Source: Rubrivivax gelatinosus | GTDB lineage: Bacteria; Pseudomonadota; Gammaproteobacteria; Burkholderiales; Burkholderiaceae_C | Direction of reading: 5' to 3' | DNA: 64,000 nucleotides | NCBI RefSeq assembly: GCF_004340905.1 | Contig: NZ_SLXD01000006.1 | Span: forward strand, 124,001 to 188,000 | Part shown: positions 10,704 through 18,713 of the stretch, one piece after another | Layout: every line of letters begins with the position of its first letter | Numbering within the stretch: the stretch's first letter is position 1 | Translations under genes and position numbers: made by a program | Notes under the pieces: model-generated | The model's input: the letters and a program-made list of their open reading frames with translations, nothing else | What the model was told of the DNA's origin: nothing | Database searches by the model: none

Positions 10704-13595
10704 TCAGGCGCCGAGTTCGAACGGCAGCTTCAGCTGCGACAGGTCCTTGCGCGTCTCGACGAGCACCAGCGGGCCTTCGTCGGCGACGACGACCGGCTTG
10801 GGTTCACGCGGCACGTGCACCGGCTTCGGCTCGGCGGCGATGGCTTCCTGGGCCGCGCGCACCTTGTCGGCGTCGGACTGCACCCACTGCAGGCCGGCGT
10901 CGGCGGCCAGCGCGCTCAGTGCCTCGGTCGGCAGCGCGTAGGGCTCGATGCGCGGTGCAGCCGGCGGCTGCGGTGCCGGCACCGCTTCGGCGACCGGGAT
11001 CTCCGGCAGCTCGGCAACGGCTTCGGCCGGCGCCGGCGGCGTCAGCACGGCCTCGTCTGCGGTCTCGGTGTCAGCCGTCGTGTCGCTCGCCGTGGCCTCG
11101 CCTTCACGGCGCTCGCGGCGATAGCGGTCGCGGCCGCGGCCGCGGCGGCGGCCGGTCTCGCGTTCACCTTCGGGCTCGCCTTCACGCTCGTTGGCTTCGG
11201 GGAACACGCCTTCGGGTGCCGAGGCTTCGTCGACGGCCGGGGCGGCGGCGTCGGCGGCCGCGGGGACAGCGTCCTCGGCCGGCGCGCTGCTGCCTTCGAC
11301 CAGCGTGCCTTCCTCGACACGGCCTTCACCGTTGCCGCGGCCACCACGGCGGCGGCGGCGGCGGCCACCTTCACGCGTCTCGCCGTTCTCGGCGACCGGC
11401 GCACCGTCGACCGGCGCCAGCGCCTCGGCGGTGGCCGGTGCCAGCGTGGCGGCTGCCGTGCTCTCCTCGGCACGCGGGGCGCGGTCGGTGCGCGGGCCGC
11501 GGTTGCCGCGTTCGCTGCGTTCTCCGCGTTCGGCGCGCGGCTCGCGGGTCTCGCTGCCGGCTTCGGCGGCGTCGCGACGGCCGTCGCGGCGGTTCTCGCC
11601 GCGGCCTTCACGCCCTTCGCGGGCTTCCTGGCGGGCTTCCGGTCGGCCGTTGCGGCTGCGTTCGCCGCGCTCGCCACGTTCACCGCGCTCGCCGCGCTCA
11701 CCCCGTTCGCCACGCTCACCGCGCTCGCCACGGCCACCGCGGCGGCCGCCTTCACGCTTGTCCTGCGTCGCCGGTGCCGCTTCGGCGGCCGCGGCCGGCG
11801 CAGCCGGTGCCGCGGCCGGCGTCGGCTCGGGCATCGTGAACATGCGCTTGATCCAGCCGAAGAAGCCGCCGCTCGCGGGTGCCGCGGCCGGTGCGGCCGG
11901 CGCCGGGGCGGCGGCCGCCGGCTGCGGCGCGGGCTGCGCTGCCACCGGCTTGACCGGCGCCGGTGCGGGGGCGGGCGGTGCGGGCTGGTCGGGCAGCACG
12001 CCCTTGATCACCGGCTCCTGCTTGCTGCGGCCCTTGTCGTTGGCGTCGCGACGGCGGGTGATGCCGACTTCCTCGTCGGGCTCCTCGACCATCGTGTAGC
12101 TGGCCTGCAGGTTCTCCAGGCGCGGGTCGTCGTGGCGCAGGCGCTCGAGCTTGTAGTTCGGCGTCTCCAGGTGCTTGTTGGGCACCAGAATGACGGTGAC
12201 GCGCTGCTTGAGCTCGATCTTGGTGATCTCGGTGCGCTTCTCGTTGAGCAGGAAGGAGGTCACTTCCACCGGCACCTGCACGTGCACGGCGGCGGTGTTC
12301 TCCTTCATCGCCTCTTCCTGCACCATGCGCAGGATCTGCAGCGCCGAGCTTTCGGTGTCGCGGATGTGGCCGGTGCCGTTGCAGCGCGGGCAGGTGATGT
12401 GGTTGCCTTCGGACAGCGCCGGGCGCAGCCGCTGGCGGGAGAGCTCCAGCAGGCCGAACTTGCTGATCGAGCTGAACTGCACGCGTGCACGGTCGGTGCG
12501 CAGCGCGTCGCGCAGGCGCTGTTCGACCTCGCGGCGGTTCTTGCTCTCCTCCATGTCGATGAAGTCGACGACGATCAGGCCGCCCAGGTCACGCAGCCGC
12601 ATCTGGCGCGCGATCTCGTCGGCGGCCTCGAGGTTGGTGCGGAACGCGGTTTCCTCGATGTCGCTGCCGCGCGTCGAGCGCGCCGAGTTCACGTCCACCG
12701 AGACCAGGGCCTCGGTGTGGTCGATGACGATCGCGCCGCCCGACGGCAGGTTCACCGTGCGGCTGAACGCGGTCTCGATCTGGTGTTCGATCTGGAAGCG
12801 GCTGAACAGCGGCGCGTCGTCGCGGTAGCGCTTCACACGCGAGGCCGACTCCGGCATCACGTGGTTCATGAACTGCTGCGCCTGATCGTAGATGTCGTCG
12901 GTGTCGATCAGGATCTCGCCGATGTCCGCGGTGAAGTAGTCGCGGATCGCGCGGATGACGAGCGAGCTCTCCTGGTAGATCAGGAACGCGCCCTTGCCGG
13001 CCTTGGAGGCGCCGTCGATGGCGTCCCAGAGCTTGAGCATGTAGTTCAGGTCCCACTGCAGCTCGGCCGCCGAGCGGCCGATGCCGGCGGTGCGGGCGAT
13101 CAGGCTCATGCCCTTGGGGTACTGCAGCTGCTCGAGGTTTTCCTTCAGCTCCTCGCGGTCCTCGCCCTCGATGCGCCGGCTGACGCCGCCGCCCTTCGGG
13201 TTGTTGGGCATCAGCACGAGGTAACGGCCGGCCAGGCTGACGAAGGTCGTCAGCGCCGCGCCCTTGTTGCCGCGTTCTTCCTTCTCGACCTGCACCAGCA
13301 GGTTGTCGCCTTCCTTGACGACGTCCTGGATGCGCGCGTTCTTCAGGTCGACGCCGTCCTTGAAGTAATTGCGCGAGATTTCCTTGAACGGCAGGAAACC
13401 GTGGCGATCCTCGCCGTAGTCGACGAAGCAGGCTTCGAGCGACGGTTCGACGCGGGTGATCACCGCCTTGTAGATGTTGCCCTTGCGCTGTTCGCGGCCT
13501 TCGAGTTCGGTCTCGAAGTCGAGCAGTTTCTGCCCGTCCACGATCGCCAGGCGCCGCTCTTCGGGCTGCGTGGCGTTGATCAGCATGCGTTTCAT
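10704..13595 (-). CDS. rne: Ribonuclease E, RNA degradosome scaffold
   Basis: This 963-residue endoribonuclease handles mRNA decay and rRNA/tRNA processing. The N-terminal half has the S1 domain (about 36-120), the 5'-sensor region and the DNase I-like catalytic domain. The metal-binding Asp301 lies in SVDVNSAR and Asp344 in VVDFIDM. The Zn-link cysteines are Cys402 and Cys405 in CPRCNGTG. From about residue 520 the protein becomes a low-complexity scaffold rich in Ala, Pro, Arg, Glu and Gly, with (Glu-Arg-Gly)n repeats, and it ends in a conserved short segment ([12 protein letters not shown]). The open frame starts at 13634, but [10 protein letters not shown] at 13595, behind a GGGAGA ribosome site, is the family start. 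Confidence 0.95.
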   Translation of the reverse strand: MKRMLINATQPEERRLAIVDGQKLLDFETELEGREQRKGNIYKAVITRVEPSLEACFVDYGEDRHGFLPFKEISRNYFKDGVDLKNARIQDVVKEGDNLLVQVEKEERGNKGAALTTFVSLAGRYLVLMPNNPKGGGVSRRIEGEDREELKENLEQLQYPKGMSLIARTAGIGRSAAELQWDLNYMLKLWDAIDGASKAGKGAFLIYQESSLVIRAIRDYFTADIGEILIDTDDIYDQAQQFMNHVMPESASRVKRYRDDAPLFSRFQIEHQIETAFSRTVNLPSGGAIVIDHTEALVSVDVNSARSTRGSDIEETAFRTNLEAADEIARQMRLRDLGGLIVVDFIDMEESKNRREVEQRLRDALRTDRARVQFSSISKFGLLELSRQRLRPALSEGNHITCPRCNGTGHIRDTESSALQILRMVQEEAMKENTAAVHVQVPVEVTSFLLNEKRTEITKIELKQRVTVILVPNKHLETPNYKLERLRHDDPRLENLQASYTMVEEPDEEVGITRRRDANDKGRSKQEPVIKGVLPDQPAPPAPAPAPVKPVAAQPAPQPAAAAPAPAAPAAAPASGGFFGWIKRMFTMPEPTPAAAPAAPAAAAEAAPATQDKREGGRRGGRGERGERGERGERGERGERGERGERSRNGRPEARQEAREGREGRGENRRDGRRDAAEAGSETREPRAERGERSERGNRGPRTDRAPRAEESTAAATLAPATAEALAPVDGAPVAENGETREGGRRRRRRGGRGNGEGRVEEGTLVEGSSAPAEDAVPAAADAAAPAVDEASAPEGVFPEANEREGEPEGERETGRRRGRGRDRYRRERREGEATASDTTADTETADEAVLTPPAPAEAVAELPEIPVAEAVPAPQPPAAPRIEPYALPTEALSALAADAGLQWVQSDADKVRAAQEAIAAEPKPVHVPREPKPVVVADEGPLVLVETRKDLSQLKLPFELGA
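11661..11732 (-). repeat. Nine-base tandem repeat coding for Glu-Arg-Gly units in RNase E
   Basis: Eight consecutive 9-bp units of the form (c/t)tc(a/g)cc(a/g/c)cg on the plus strand encode seven Glu-Arg-Gly triplets plus Glu-Arg-Ser in the RNase E C-terminal scaffold. The units differ mainly at synonymous positions. The array is therefore old or under codon drift rather than freshly expanded, though its length could still vary between strains. Arg-rich segments at this location usually bind RNA. Confidence 0.8.
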
Positions 13596-14196
13596 CGATT
13601 CTCCCGGCGCGCAGTCCGCCATGGCGGGACGCACGCGACTACCGCGTGCCGCTCAAGCGGCACGCGCTGCCTCGTTCGATGCAGGAGAAACGCGGAAGAA
13701 CCGACTGGCGCGAAGTGCCCTGGACTGCGTTCGAACCGCGCTGAGAGAAACAGCGACGGATCAGCGGCGCAGCGTTGGCGCGTGCGTTCCGAAGGCGGCT
13801 GCCCGGGCCGGCGACGCTCCGTCGCACCGCATGTGGCGCGGCGACGCCATCGCGCCGGCCGCGCCGGCGTCTTGCCGGGGCCTCGGGGCGATAGCGAGGA
13901 GGATTGTCATGAACGGCACGTCAGCGCTGGGGTCCTGTCGGACGCGGGGTCGAGCTGGAGTGTCTCCGGGTCTCGACCCTCGGGATTTCGGGTGCCTCCC
14001 AAACGAGGCGGGTTCTTCTTCGAATCTCGTTCGCCCGCCGCCACGCGCCGCCGACGCGCTCTGGCGGCCGGCCCGCGCGCCCGCGGCCGGGCGCTGCATC
14101 ACCTGTACCGTGGCGGCTTCTGCCACCACGGCGCTCCCGTCGTGTTTCTGTAAGCGCCGGGTAAACTCCGGAAAATCAATCACTTACCGCACGAAC
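13596..14196 (-). other. Gene-free divergent region: RNase E leader and rluC upstream region
   Basis: These 601 bases separate the divergent rne and rluC starts. I see no convincing protein gene here; reading frames crossing it lack family features. It holds a candidate rne promoter (minus strand TATAAT at 14214-14209, just inside the annotated rluC end) and a strong hairpin at 14108-14131. A long structured 5' leader is expected for rne genes, which are feedback-controlled through their own leaders in other bacteria. Confidence 0.6.
14108..14131 (-). promoter_or_regulatory. Stem-loop in the predicted rne 5' leader
   Basis: On the minus strand CCGTGGTGGC pairs with GCCGCCACGG over 10 bp (one G-T wobble), closed by an AGAA loop. 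It would lie about 70-95 nt from the predicted transcription start and about 510 nt before the rne start codon. In enterobacteria such leader hairpins are RNase E contact sites for autoregulation; the same role here is inference. Confidence 0.45.
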
Positions 14197-15162
14197 GTGG
14201 AGCGCCGGATTATAGGGGCCAAAGCCGGCGATGCAGCGCCGGCGGTGCAGAGAATCACCGTCGACGAGGAATCCGCCGGCCAGCGCCTGGACAACTTCCT
14301 GCTGCGCCATCTGAAAGGCGTGCCGAAAACCCACGTCTACCGTGTCATCCGCTCCGGCGAGGTGCGGGTCAACAAGGGCCGCGCCAGCGCCGACACGCGG
14401 GTGGCCGCCGGTGACGAGATCCGCGTGCCGCCGATGCGCATGGCCGAGAAACCCGCCGCCGCCGCGGTGCCGGCGCGCGAGTTCCCGATCCTCTTCGAGG
14501 ACGAGCACCTGCTGGCGATCGCCAAACCCGCCGGCGTCGCGGTGCACGGCGGCAGCGGCGTGTCCTCGGGCGTCATCGAGCAGCTGCGCCGCGCGCGCCC
14601 CGACGCGCGTTTCCTGGAGCTGGTGCACCGGCTCGACAAGGAGACCTCGGGCGTGCTGCTGCTGGCCAAGAAACGCAGCGCGCTGACCGCGCTGCAGGAC
14701 CAGTTCCGCGCCCGCGACACCGGCAAGAACTACCTGGCGCTGGTCGTCGGCGCCTGGCCGAAGCGGCTGAAGGTCATCGACCTGGCGCTGCACAAGGGCA
14801 CCGACGCCGCCGGCGAGCGCCACGTGCGTGTCGTCGCCGCCGACGCGCCGGACGCGCGGCGCTCGATCACCATTGTTCGTTCGGTGCGCGCCGTCGGGCC
14901 TTGCTCGCTGCTGGAGATCGGCCTGAAGACCGGGCGCACGCACCAGATCCGCGTGCATCTGGCGCATTCGGGCCACCCGATCGTCGGCGACCCGAAGTAC
15001 GGCGACTTCACGCTGAACAAGACCGTCGCGCGCGAGAAGCGTTTCGCGCGCATGTTCCTGCACGCCGTCGAGCTGGCCTTCGACCATCCGGCCAGCGGCG
15101 AGCGCATCACCTTGCACGCGCCGCTGCCGCCGGAGTGCGAGACACTGCTGGCCGCAATATGA
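14197..15162 (+). CDS. rluC: 23S rRNA pseudouridine synthase RluC
   Basis: RluC modifies uridines 955, 2504 and 2580 (E. coli numbering) of 23S rRNA. An S4 RNA-binding domain lies at about residues 30-85 (SAGQRLDNFLLRHLK at its start). The RluA-type catalytic domain follows, with the signature HRLDKETSGVLLLAKK containing the catalytic Asp, and LKTGRTHQIRVHLAHSGHPIVGD further on. The open frame extends to 13474 without family features. GTG 14197 gives 321 residues, a usual length; GTG 14245 (305 residues) is possible, and the start is uncertain. Being divergent from rne is typical of proteobacteria. The stop overlaps the next start (ATGA). Confidence 0.92.
   Translation: MERRIIGAKAGDAAPAVQRITVDEESAGQRLDNFLLRHLKGVPKTHVYRVIRSGEVRVNKGRASADTRVAAGDEIRVPPMRMAEKPAAAAVPAREFPILFEDEHLLAIAKPAGVAVHGGSGVSSGVIEQLRRARPDARFLELVHRLDKETSGVLLLAKKRSALTALQDQFRARDTGKNYLALVVGAWPKRLKVIDLALHKGTDAAGERHVRVVAADAPDARRSITIVRSVRAVGPCSLLEIGLKTGRTHQIRVHLAHSGHPIVGDPKYGDFTLNKTVAREKRFARMFLHAVELAFDHPASGERITLHAPLPPECETLLAAI
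14209..14214 (-). promoter_or_regulatory. Candidate -10 element of the rne promoter
   Basis: The plus-strand ATTATA reads TATAAT on the minus strand, a perfect -10 hexamer pointing toward rne. No good TTGACA-like element stands 16-18 nt upstream, so the promoter may need an activator or be weak. It overlaps the first codons assigned to rluC if that gene starts at 14197. Confidence 0.4.
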
Positions 15163-15818
15163 GACCACGCCGCTTCGACCTCATCGTCTTCGACTGGGAC
15201 GGCACCCTGTTCGATTCCACCGCGCTGATCGTGCGCTGCATCCAGGACGCCTGCCGCGACGTCGGTGCCACCGTGCCCAGCGACACCGACGCCGCCTACG
15301 TCATCGGCCTGGGCCTGGCCGACGCGCTGCAGCACGCCGCGCCCGGCCTGCCGCCCGAACGCTACCCCGAGCTCGCCAACCGCTACCGCCACCACTGGTT
15401 CGCGCGCCAGGACGCGGTCGTGCTGTTCCCCGGCACGCTGGCGCTGCTTCAGGACCTGCGTGCACGCAACCACTGGATCGCCGTGGCCACCGGCAAGAGC
15501 CGCCGCGGCCTGGACGAGGCACTGCGCACGTCCGACCTGAAGGCCATGTTCGACGGCACGCGCACTGCCGACGAGACGGCGAGCAAACCCAACCCGCTGA
15601 TGCTCGAGCAGCTGATGCGCGAGTTCGGCACCGAGCCCGAGCGCACGCTGATGATCGGCGACACGACGCACGATCTGCTGATGGCGCAGAACGCGCGCGT
15701 GCCCGGCATCGGCGTCAGCTACGGCGCGCACGAGCCCGAGGCCTTCGCCGAGTACGCGCCGCTGCACGTGGCGCACAGCACGCGCGAACTGCACGACTGG
15801 CTGCTGGAGAACGCGTGA
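15159..15818 (+). CDS. HAD-family phosphatase, phosphoglycolate phosphatase-like
   Basis: This 219-residue haloacid dehalogenase-fold hydrolase has motif I FDWDGTLFD (Asp12 nucleophile, Asp14), motif II with Thr in AVATGKS, motif III Lys in SKPNP, and motif IV GDTTHDLLMA. The helical cap inserted after motif I is the subfamily IA type, as in Gph. The substrate cannot be read from sequence; phosphoglycolate or another small phosphate ester is likely. It lies between rluC and a Rieske protein gene, with 4-nt overlaps at both ends, as in many Burkholderiales. Confidence 0.88.
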   Translation: MRPRRFDLIVFDWDGTLFDSTALIVRCIQDACRDVGATVPSDTDAAYVIGLGLADALQHAAPGLPPERYPELANRYRHHWFARQDAVVLFPGTLALLQDLRARNHWIAVATGKSRRGLDEALRTSDLKAMFDGTRTADETASKPNPLMLEQLMREFGTEPERTLMIGDTTHDLLMAQNARVPGIGVSYGAHEPEAFAEYAPLHVAHSTRELHDWLLENA

Positions 15819-16213
15819 ACGGCGCCGGCCCCGGCGTGCCGCTGTGCCCGTCGGCCGCGCTCGCCGAGCGCGGCGAGGCCCATGTCTGGGACGTGCTCGA
15901 CGAACGCGGCCAGCCGGCACGCGCCTTCGCGCTGCGTTTCGACGGCCGCGTTGTCGCCTACCTGAACCGCTGCGCCCACCTGCCGGCCGAGCTCGACTGG
16001 CAGCCCGGGCGTTTCCTCGACGCCGACGGCCGTTTCGTCGTCTGCGCGATGCACGGCGCGGTCTACGAGCCCGAGGACGGGCGCTGCCTGGCCGGCCCCG
16101 GCGCCGGCGGGCGGCTCGTGCCGCTGGACGTCGCCGAGCTTGATGGCACGGTGACTTGGTATCCTTCCCGCGAGATCCGCCCGGCCCCGCCGGCCGACGA
16201 AAGCGCGACATGA
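15815..16213 (+). CDS. Rieske [2Fe-2S] ferredoxin-like protein
   Basis: The 132-residue protein has the two Rieske ligand boxes: CAHL (Cys-x-His, about residue 53) and CAMHG (Cys-x2-His, about 71-75). Spacing between them fits a soluble Rieske ferredoxin. No signal peptide or oxygenase catalytic domain is present, so it is a stand-alone electron carrier of unknown partner. It begins at GTG 15815, overlapping the upstream phosphatase stop, and its stop overlaps the S49 peptidase start, so the four genes from rluC look translationally coupled. Confidence 0.88.
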   Translation: MNGAGPGVPLCPSAALAERGEAHVWDVLDERGQPARAFALRFDGRVVAYLNRCAHLPAELDWQPGRFLDADGRFVVCAMHGAVYEPEDGRCLAGPGAGGRLVPLDVAELDGTVTWYPSREIRPAPPADESAT

Positions 16214-17205
16214 CCCCCACCGACGACAACCCGACGCCGGCGCAGCCGTCCGGCGCGCTTCCCCCTGCGCCCGCTCCCGCCCTCGCCGGGCTGGAGACCA
16301 GCCTCGAGAAGATCGCCCGCGAGCTGATGATCCAGCAGCGCGCCGACCGGCGCTGGCGCCTGTTCTTCCGTTTCATCTGGCTGGCGCTGGCCGTGGCCAT
16401 CGTCTGGGGTGCGATGTCCGAGCGCTTCACGCCGACGGCGCCGAGCCGGCCGCACACCGCGCTCGTCGAGGTGCGCGGCGAGATCGCCCCGGACAGCGAG
16501 GCCAGCGCCGAGCTGCTGGTCTCCGCGCTGCGCACCGCCTTCGAGGACCAGGGCGCGCAGGCCGTCGTGCTGCGCATCAACTCGCCGGGCGGCAGCCCGG
16601 TGCAGGCCGGCATCGTCAACGACGAGATCCGGCGCCTGAAGGTGCTGCACAAGAAGAAGGTCTACGCCGTGGTCGAGGAGATGTGCGCCTCGGGGGCGTA
16701 CTACATCGCCGTGGCTGCCGACGAGATCTACGTCGACAAGGCCAGCCTCGTGGGCAGCATCGGGGTGCTGATGGACGGCTTCGGCTTCACCGGGCTGATG
16801 GAGAAGCTGGGCGTCGAACGCCGGCTGCTCACCGCCGGCGAGAACAAGGGCATGCTCGACCCGTACAGCCCGCAGAACGAGCGTCAGACCGCCTACGCCC
16901 AGGCGATGATCGACCAGATCCACCAGCAGTTCATCGCCGTCGTGCGTGAAGGCCGCGGCAAGCGGCTGCAGGAGACGCCGGAAACCTTCTCCGGCCTGTT
17001 CTGGAACGGCGAGGAGGCGGTGCGCCTGGGCCTGGCCGACAAGATGGGCAACCTGGACTACGTCGCACGCGAGGTCGTCAAGGCCGAGGACGTCGTCGAC
17101 TACACGCCGCGCGATAACGTCGCCGAGCGCCTGGCCAAACGTTTCGGTGCCGCGATGGGCGAGGGCGCCGTCAAGGCGATGCGCCAGATGTCGCCGATGC
17201 GCTGA
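16210..17205 (+). CDS. S49 family signal-peptide peptidase, SppA/SohB type
   Basis: This 331-residue inner-membrane protease probably degrades cleaved signal peptides or membrane-protein fragments. A Pro-rich N-terminus is followed by one membrane helix (about 54-74). The catalytic residues Ser161 in CASGAYYIA and Lys213 in ENKGMLDP are 52 residues apart, as in Bacillus SppA and E. coli SohB. The family motif VDKASLVGSIG is intact. The open frame begins at 16156, but ATG 16210 overlaps the Rieske gene stop and gives a natural N-terminus. Confidence 0.92.
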   Translation: MTPTDDNPTPAQPSGALPPAPAPALAGLETSLEKIARELMIQQRADRRWRLFFRFIWLALAVAIVWGAMSERFTPTAPSRPHTALVEVRGEIAPDSEASAELLVSALRTAFEDQGAQAVVLRINSPGGSPVQAGIVNDEIRRLKVLHKKKVYAVVEEMCASGAYYIAVAADEIYVDKASLVGSIGVLMDGFGFTGLMEKLGVERRLLTAGENKGMLDPYSPQNERQTAYAQAMIDQIHQQFIAVVREGRGKRLQETPETFSGLFWNGEEAVRLGLADKMGNLDYVAREVVKAEDVVDYTPRDNVAERLAKRFGAAMGEGAVKAMRQMSPMR

Positions 17206-17243
17206 TCCCCCGCCTCCCCGTTTCCTGTTCCCCGAGGTTGCCG

Positions 17244-18095
17244 ATGTCCGACCGGCTCGCGGTCCTGCCCCAGTACGTCCTGCCCAAGCAGGCGCTCACG
17301 CGCCTGGCCGGCGCCTTCGCCTCGGCGCGTGCCGGCGGCCTGACGACCGCGGCGATCCGCTGGTTCGCCGGCCGCTACGGCGTCGACCTGTCCGAGGCCG
17401 CGAATCCCGACCCGGCCAGCTATGCCAGCTTCAACGAGTTCTTCACCCGGGCGCTGAAGCCCGGCGCGCGGCCGCTCGCCGACGCGCCGCTGCTGTGCCC
17501 GGTCGACGGCGCGATCAGCCAGTTCGGCGCGATCGAGCAGGGCCGCATCTTCCAGGCCAAGGGCCACGACTACAGCGCCACCGCGCTGCTCGGCGGTGAC
17601 GCCGAACTGGCCGCGCACTTCGCCGACGGCACCTTCGCCACCCTCTACCTCAGCCCCAAGGACTACCACCGCATCCACATGCCCTGCGACGGCCGGCTGC
17701 TGCGCATGGTGCACGTGCCGGGCGAGCTGTTCTCGGTGAACCCGCTGACGGCGCGTGGCGTGCCGGGGCTGTTCGCGCGCAACGAGCGCGTGGTCTGCGT
17801 CTTCGACGGCGGCCCGCTCGCCGGGCCCTGGGTGCTGGTGCTGGTCGGCGCGACCATCGTCGGCAGCATGGCCACCACCTGGCACGGCGTCGTCAACCCG
17901 CCGCGGCCGGGCGTCGTGCGCACCTGGAGCTACGACGGCCAGGACATCCGCCTCGCACGCGGCGCCGAGATGGGGCGTTTCCTGCTCGGCTCGACCGTCG
18001 TGCTGCTGTTCCCGAAGGCGCCGCTGCGCTTCAACCCGAGCTGGGCGCCGGGGCGCCTCGTGCGCATGGGCCAGGGCATGGCCGACCTCGGCTGA
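17244..18095 (+). CDS. psd: Phosphatidylserine decarboxylase proenzyme
   Basis: Psd (283 residues) makes phosphatidylethanolamine at the inner membrane. The self-cleavage motif LGST lies at about residues 248-251, with Ser250 becoming the pyruvoyl group. Upstream segments PVDGAISQFG and YLSPKDYHRIHMPCDG carry the Asp and His of the processing triad. The overall length fits the proteobacterial membrane-bound group. ATG 17244 is preferred over TTG 17238. It is 38 nt after the S49 peptidase gene and may share its transcript. Confidence 0.95.
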   Translation: MSDRLAVLPQYVLPKQALTRLAGAFASARAGGLTTAAIRWFAGRYGVDLSEAANPDPASYASFNEFFTRALKPGARPLADAPLLCPVDGAISQFGAIEQGRIFQAKGHDYSATALLGGDAELAAHFADGTFATLYLSPKDYHRIHMPCDGRLLRMVHVPGELFSVNPLTARGVPGLFARNERVVCVFDGGPLAGPWVLVLVGATIVGSMATTWHGVVNPPRPGVVRTWSYDGQDIRLARGAEMGRFLLGSTVVLLFPKAPLRFNPSWAPGRLVRMGQGMADLG

Positions 18096-18181
18096 GGACG
18101 CCGGCGACGGTCTTCCCGCCCGAGTCCACGCCGCCGTCAGGGCGGACAGGCCGCGCCGCCCTGCAGGCAAATTGATGTTGT

Positions 18182-18216
18182 GGCAAACTTTGCCCAAGCA
18201 ATTATTGCGAGGGCAA
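18182..18216 (+). promoter_or_regulatory. Overlapping palindromic operators of the MarR-type regulator
   Basis: Two palindromes overlap. The first, 18182-18194, is perfect: GGCAAA-C-TTTGCC. The second, 18190-18216, is a 27-bp near-perfect palindrome: TTGCCC-nn-GCAAT-n-ATTGC-nn-GGGCAA. MarR dimers bind such elements, usually over their own promoter. A promoter-like pair, TTGTGG (18178-18183) and AATTAT (18200-18205), lies inside. The palindromes cover the first codons of the longest MarR reading frame, which argues for a start downstream. Confidence 0.75.
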
Positions 18217-18221
18217 TTGGA

Positions 18222-18713
18222 TTGAGCGCAAAGCCAGCCAAGGCGTCGTTCTACAGCGGCGACAGCTACGACCCCGGCAGCAGCGTCGGCTACCAGATCC
18301 TGCAGCTGGGCACGCTGATCCGGCGCGAGGTCGACGTGCGCATGGCCCTGCACGACCTGACCGACGCGCAGTGGAAGCCGCTGTTCATGCTGAGCGCCGG
18401 CCGCGCCGAGACCGCGCACGAACTGGCGCGGGTGCTCGACTGCGACGCCGGCGCCATCACCCGCATGCTCGACCGGCTCGAGACCAAGGGCCTGCTCGAA
18501 CGCGTGCGTTCCGAGACCGACCGCCGCGTCGTGCACCTGCGCCTGACCGAGGCCGGCCGTGCCGCCGCCGAGATCGTGCCGCACGTGCTGGCCGACGCCC
18601 ACAACGACCTCTTCGCCGGCTTCAGCCGCGAGGAATGGATGCAGCTGCGCGACTTCATCACGCGCCTGATCACCAACACCAACCGCTTCGATCCGGGGAG
18701 ACCCGCCGCATGA
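18222..18713 (+). CDS. MarR family transcriptional regulator of the efflux operon
   Basis: A winged-helix regulator with the MarR core: helix-turn-helix at about ARVLDCDAGAITRMLDRLE and the wing with ETDRRVVHLRLTEAG. The reading frame opens at GTG 18180, but that puts two palindromic operators inside the coding region. I therefore prefer TTG 18222, which has AGGG eight nt upstream and gives 163 residues; the start remains uncertain. It precedes an outer-membrane factor, an EmrA-like adaptor and an EmrB-like pump, overlapping the first by 4 nt. It probably represses this operon until a toxic ligand binds. Confidence 0.85.
   Translation: MSAKPAKASFYSGDSYDPGSSVGYQILQLGTLIRREVDVRMALHDLTDAQWKPLFMLSAGRAETAHELARVLDCDAGAITRMLDRLETKGLLERVRSETDRRVVHLRLTEAGRAAAEIVPHVLADAHNDLFAGFSREEWMQLRDFITRLITNTNRFDPGRPAA

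Noticed and set aside
10815..14153. A 1112-codon open frame on the plus strand across rne
   Set aside because: It lies opposite the highly conserved RNase E gene, shows only low-complexity His/Val/Asp/Ala-rich sequence, and is the expected by-product of high GC content.
13474..14196. N-terminal extension of rluC
   Set aside because: It would overlap the rne start region and adds about 240 residues with no family similarity; the S4 domain begins soon after 14245.
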